Shown here: positions 58,231 through 64,000 of the stretch, piece after piece
How the letters are laid out: each line of letters begins with the position of its first letter
How positions within the stretch are numbered: position 1 is the stretch's first letter
DNA from: Siderastrea radians
Taxonomy: Eukaryota > Cnidaria > Anthozoa > Scleractinia > Rhizangiidae
NCBI GenBank assembly: GCA_964017195.1
Contig: OZ024889.1
Coordinates: 59,915,858 to 59,979,857, forward strand
DNA length: 64,000 bases
Direction: 5' to 3'
Notes under the pieces: generated by a model
The model's input: the letters and a program-made list of their open reading frames with translations, nothing else
Told to the model about the DNA's origin: nothing
Databases searched by the model: none
Made by a program: the position numbers and the translations under genes

Positions 58231-61200
58231 TGTTGGATAAGAGGTCATTAATAATGAACTGAGGCACCTAGTGCTTAGTTGGCTAAAATCACGTCATATC
58301 CAGCAAGCAACAAGTGGAATAATAATACTGGTAATTACTATAATTATAGTTGTTTTATTGTATACTCAAATTTGATAATCATTGCTGAATTTTTTGGCCA
58401 TATTTTGGGACATAACTTTTACTTTGTGATAAAAACTCTTGAATGCCATGGCACTTCATTAAATAAATGATATGGCATAGAATTTCCATGCAAGGTAAAA
58501 AGCAAGGTTATTTGCTGATAACCTGTTTGCAGTGAGCCAGCTAGAATTGCAGAGCTAGAACAAAGCTAGAATTTAATGAAGCATTTTACCACATGCCCCC
58601 CACCCCACCACTTTAAATAACTCCCTCTTTGTATTCCTGGCACCCGTCTAATTGATAATGCATTGATATTCGCGCCAGAAAATCCTGAACATTGAGTGCC
58701 AGCAAGAGAAAGGGATGTCAAATGTAAAATATGTACTTCTAGCAACAAAAACTATTCTGCTTTTTTTCTCATTCCACAATGTTTGGTGGAACATGATGAA
58801 TTAAACATGCTTCTAGTGTTGAGTCTGTAGATGAAAACCTAAAATGTGATCATTGACATGAAAGCTACTAAGCAACTACTTCCCAGTGGTGGTATTAAAA
58901 CAAACATTAGCACTACATAAGGTGGTTCGATTTTATGTGCTTGTGGATAAAATTCTAGACAAGACTTCGCAAGACTTCTCAAATGAAAGCTGTTGAACAG
59001 TGCTTTCATTGGCATTGTTTGTTTGTTCATTTTCCATGAAGTGGAATTTTTTGTTGAATCTACCATATTTGGGATTTACATAAAAGGCACTCCTGCTAGG
59101 AAGTACAGGGTTAAGTACTGTGAATGTTAAACAAGTATTTTTTTTTTGCCCTGACAATATTGATACATGTATGTTGACAAGAAAAACTCAGTGACATGTA
59201 TCTTAAAAAAATTCAATCTATTGCCTAATAAACTTGTACCATCAAATTCTTCCAGTATGACTATCATATTATAGGAAAAAGGTGGCATTTTTTAAGTGTT
59301 TCACTCTGGGGTCTGAAAGTTTCAACACCTTTCAGACAAATATAACATTCTAGGGAACTCTAAGTTATAGAAAAATCAAGAAGCCTCTTTTAAACACTTG
59401 GTTCAATATTCTACTCGATAATTATATGAAGTGATGTTGGTTGTCAGTTACACCTCTTCACACGTGGAGGTCGCATCCAAAATCTTTTGTTTTTCTCTGT
59501 TGTCAGAGAAACAAAGAAAACAAGATAAATATCAAATTAAAGCTCTTGATGAATTTTGTACCCTCAGGCATATGACGCTACACAAAATCGTATAAAAAAC
59601 ATTTTTAACTAGAAGAGACAAGACAATTGTACTGTACAGGTCTGATACCATAGTATCTCTAAAAGGTGATTCCTGATATTATCATTTGCAAATTATATTT
59701 TTCACTGTGATCTGATAGGAATGTCGCCAGTAGGATGTATTAAATCTGTTGATTAAAATTAATTGTTATTTATATTTAGTGCCACAGTTCAATCATCACG
59801 TACATATTTAAACGGATCATTTGCATAAATAACCTTAAGTTTGTTAAAATATGTGACAAATATCTGCTTCTCCTGCAATAGTTTTCTGTTTTCACTGTTA
59901 CATGACAAAGTACAAAACCTTTTGAATCACATCTCTACAGAGCAGTTGCAATAGACTACTATCAATACCACCTGTTATTGAATTACTTTTCTTAAACAAA
60001 CTTGAGCCAGAAAGTGGCGACGACAAGCTGTTTTCTTCCTTCTTCATGGCTCAAGTTCTTTTGAGGAAAAGAAAGAAAAACCTCTGGAACCAGGGTAGAG
60101 AGTAATAAATATGGCTGCAAGTTCTATCCTGCAGATTTTCACTGAATGGTGGTCTGTTTAGTATTACATGTATGTATTTGCACAGAGTTTTATTTTTACA
60201 GACACAGCAACAATATTGAAATAAGGAAGACATTTGTTAGGAAAAATATAAGTACATGTATATTACCATGGAAGGTTATTTCAAACTTTGCAGCTGAGAT
60301 ATCACCCTAAGGTTAGACAGTAAGAAAACCAATTAGACAGTAAACTACTCTGACTATTAAACTGAAAATTCCGAGTTTCACTTGCTTATACCATGAATAC
60401 TTCTGAATGATTCATTCTTCTAAATGTACATTTATAGGTTAGGGGGGTGGATACATGGGGTCTTACAGCTCCCTTCCTCAAGTGGGGGTATTCCTGGGGA
60501 ACTTTTGGTGGTAGAGTACATGAATGTGGTCCATAGTGTTCTACAATTCATCCTGTATATAATAATAAATACTAATAATACTGAATTTATAGAGCGCTAT
60601 TTCTAGTGCTATCCAATAGCGCTTTACAATAATTTTTAAAATGTCACCAATAAAATTGATAAAAACGTAAAAATATCTGAAACATGAGAAAAATAAACTA
60701 ACTAATAAAATAACTAAGCTGTAAAAATGAAAAAAACTAAGAATCATTAAAACCTTTAAATGAAAACTAACTAATTAACTAACTAACTTAACTAGTTCGG
60801 TCAAATAACTCAGTTCGGTCAAATAAAAACCAAAAGATCAAAGTCCTAGCTCTGTAAGAAATACTCTGCCTCTCAGAAATTCTGTCACATTTTGGCAGTA
60901 GTATAGAATTCTACAAGGTGTTTCACAAGTAACATAATTCAGAAAAATCCATTGCTTTACAGTCGTCATAGATTTAAAGGATTCACAACTGCCTTGCTTC
61001 CCACTATCAGCTTTCATTTCTACCCTGTGGTACTGTTAATTTTTACTCAATGTTTCCCATTTTGAAAATTTGACAACTTTGTACTCTGGCAAAACTACAA
61101 AGTTGATGATTGTTCTTTATTCTCATAACATGTCTGTTTAAGAATGTATCAATTGATTTCACAGGGAGATTAAAGATGTTGACTTTAAAGGCAGTTAAAA

Positions 61201-64000
61201 AAGGGTGTAAAATGTATGATTCACATCTAGGATATCAAAATAAACCAAAAGCACCTGCTTGAAAGAAAAACATCTTAATTGCAAGCGACTTCACAAAGCT
61301 TTTCTGACTACACTTTGCCACATGTTACTATATTTGTATACATTATCGCCTCAACAAAAAAAAAACAATGAAATTGATAAATCTCGAAGAAAATCACAAA
61401 TCAAGAAACTTAGACAGCACTGAAACATTCACAGTGCCTAATATGTTTTAAATGTCTAAGATCTGTTGCTGTAAAAAGCTTATTTTGTTCATAAGAGCTA
61501 TTTGTTACCTTGATATTTAAAAAGGCTCATGCTGTTTTAAATATTTATCAAACTAAATGCAAATTTGTCACAGGTCACTTGATAAGCCCACTTGGGTAAG
61601 CCACGCTTCGTTTCACAATTGATTACCTTGGCGATTTTAAGTAGTTTGTAATATTTTTGGTTTACCAAATCAAAGTAAGAAAAACGTTATTTTGGTAAAA
61701 ATGAGTGAGAAAGCTCAACAATATTGTGTGACTGCGTGTAATATCATATCATTTATGGATTCCTGAAGCTTAAGTTTTGCTTTCTAATACAAAGAGTTAC
61801 AATGCAGAGACCCTCAAGAACAATTAACAATGGTTATCGCATGAGCTAACAAAAGAATGGATGTCATTGGCCGATTAGTTTTGCTCCAACTGTTCAAATA
61901 AATAGAGGGCAACAAAGTCTAACCGGTCACTGGGAGATAACACAGAAGACAATAGCCTACAAAAGAGTTAGCTAAACGACATACTGGATAACCAATATCA
62001 CGTAATATTTGAACTCGTTATCAAAACCCTACAGCTAATAACTTCACGGTGTAAAGTTGCTTTTTGAGTATGAAGAAGAATTACATAACTCTTGAAAAAA
62101 AATTTCAAGGCTTAGGTAAAAAGTCTCAAATCCTTTTTCTTGTGGGTTTTAAAATGATTTATTGTTAGCCGAACGTCAATACATGTAAAATTAACAGGAT
62201 ATTTTTTCAATGGATAAAAAGGGCTTAAAAGTAATCTCGGAGGACATGCAAAAAGAACTCAATTGCTCCAATTGATTGAAAGCTTGTTGAGATGTCTGGG
62301 CAAAAATCGAGCGGCAAACTTCATTTGTAAAAGAGATTAAATGGTTTTAATCGCGTTGAAGGTAGTTTTAGAACATGCCAAACGAGTTTCGGCGAGTGAT
62401 CCGGGTACGTATGTGACGTGAACTGTAAGCTAATAAAAGGATTTTCACGAATGGATTTTATCAAAAGGTTTGCTGACGTCAGTGACTCGCTTGAATAAGC
62501 TCAAAGTTTAGAAAACAACATGCTATCTCCGTGGTGGACATTTCCGCTGCGGACACCACCGTATTATTTTTGGCGTAACACATTTCAAAATAATGGAAAC
62601 AGATGAACGGGGACACAAAAACGTTCTCCAGAACAGACAATCGCAAAATCTAACCCCCACGTCAAAGATCCGCGACTTGCGAGCTCGACATGTATCAAGT
62701 TATCTAAACAAAATATCAACACATTCTAATAACTCGATCGTTTATCTCGCTTTATCAAATTGCTTGTAAATTCGAGAAAATTGGGTTCGAAGCTTTTTAT
62801 TGGGAGACTGAAACACCAATCAGTTTTATATGTATATAAAATTTTATGGAAAGTGCGAACCAATTGATACGGTCCCCGTGTGGTCATGTAAGATTACATA
62901 CGGTCATGTCTTACGTCTTTAGCCAGGATAAAAATACCTTATGCTTACAAAATAGACAAATATCTAGGCTTACCTGTGACGACCCAAGCATTGCAGTCAT
63001 TTGTCTGAAAGGTGAAAACACAATAACCTGTAAATTCGTAAAAAAAAGTGTTTTACAAGCTCAACGCAAGCTGTAAGTGAGAGCAATATGAACTAGCGTG
63101 GAGGCACTAAACTGGGAGGGCAGAGAAAAATCGCGTCAACAACGCAAAATCAACAACATCAACACTGCTTCTCGAATTAAAATCACTTGTGTGGTTAGGG
63201 CTGATTTTGGTTGGATGATGGGCAATATACAAATCTTTCAGCGAAAGTGATAAAATTAGAAATTCAAATCGCCACAGAGCTATGTTTGTTATTCATAACA
63301 TTACATATTCGACGATCACACTGAATAAAAATACGGTTTTCGCTTTTTAAACGAAAGCAAAGGCTTTTAAAAAACGCCCAAGCAGTAGAAATTGCAACTG
63401 GGAACCATTTACAAGAAAACTTCCGATAGAATCTCGCGATTTCCTGAGTTCCTCACGATTTTACAATTCACGCCATGCACATTCAAAGATGCTTGAAATA
63501 CCAATTGGCTCAAGACGAAGATAATAAAAAACCATAAAATGTTGTCCAAACCTCGTAAAACTTCGCTCCTTTGAGTCCAATGCTTAGCCCTATTCACCAC
63601 CGTTCCAGGAGCAGTAAGAGTAGCGTTTTCCGTCCAAAATTCAAGATTTTACAACGTTTGAAACAGGACGAGTGATAAAAACCTCCGAGCTACAAAAGGG
63701 TCGGGCGGGATTTGAACCACACAACCAATCAGCAACTGAACTGACCAATCAGAGAGCCTCATTATCTTGTCACGCTTCACACGACATGTCACCGCGATGG
63801 GTCGCCGATCAAACACACAACACGAATTTTTATATTTTTATTATAAAAACCAAATGAATATATTTTCTTTACTTAAAATTGGTAGTTGCTTGAAACAAAA
63901 CTACTTTTATCCTTTAAAGTGCAGTTTCTCGAGTCTACAGACAACTGCGCAAAGAAAGGAAACAAAACAGGAACAAACTCCGCTGAACTTTCAGACGCTA
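58231..64000. other. Upstream region, no coding exon recognised
   Basis: AT-rich, with only short frames. At 60555-60630 there is an AAT-rich stretch with tttatagagcgc / gcgctttacaa, as at 25613-25740. The promoter and first exon of the zinc-finger gene may lie in 62.4-63.7 kb, where GC content rises slightly; that is a guess. Confidence 0.4.

Noticed and set aside
1..64000. CRISPR arrays, operons or other bacterial systems
   Set aside because: Spliced animal genes throughout; the tandem repeats lack the regular unique spacers of CRISPR arrays.

Overview
This is eukaryotic nuclear DNA: AT-rich, intron-dense and crowded with non-autonomous repeats. The gene set (CENP-H, TPGS2, a C15orf40/DUF167 protein, a ZNF608/609-type zinc-finger protein), the short exons with GT-AG introns and the repeat types (tRNA-derived SINEs, Penelope-like elements, hAT-like MITEs) fit an invertebrate animal. 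A cnidarian, probably a stony coral, is my best guess. Every exon join was made by eye from splice sites, reading phase and remembered human proteins; no alignment was run.

Layout. 325-4260 (+): the 3' part of an uncharacterised gene with an NHL-like propeller region. Its last ~930 codons are open, but its 5' part is broken by frameshifts. 5141-5861: a 721-bp inverted-repeat element. 6227-13623 (-): CENP-H, nine confident exons plus one tentative exon. 13913-17293 (+): TPGS2, seven exons, divergent from CENP-H across 289 bp. 17.9-23 kb: a repeat island with a SINE, a LINE 3' end inside a repeat whose empty site is preserved nearby, a hAT-like element with a nested MITE, and a decayed Penelope-like retroelement. 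24051-30978 (-): a four-exon gene for an acidic Ser-rich basic protein I do not recognise. 31421-33716 (+): a C15orf40-like DUF167 protein, divergent from the previous gene, followed by three extra tandem copies of the end of its last exon. 34.1-39.7 kb: repeats only. 39720-56092 (-): a ZNF608/609 homologue whose fourteen coding exons chain in phase (about 1,990 codons), with a spliced 5'UTR exon. 56.2-64 kb: non-coding upstream region with two large fold-back elements.

Two of the genes are cell-division or cytoskeleton proteins (CENP-H at the kinetochore, TPGS2 in tubulin polyglutamylation) and share a probable bidirectional promoter. The other divergent pair is the acidic protein and the DUF167 protein. 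Nothing indicates that the genes form one pathway. The most interesting parts are the repeats: hAT-like elements without transposase, one carrying a minisatellite inside a palindromic satellite; fold-back elements sharing sequence with SINE tails; the tandem exon-end amplification; and a hammerhead-like motif in the Penelope-like element.
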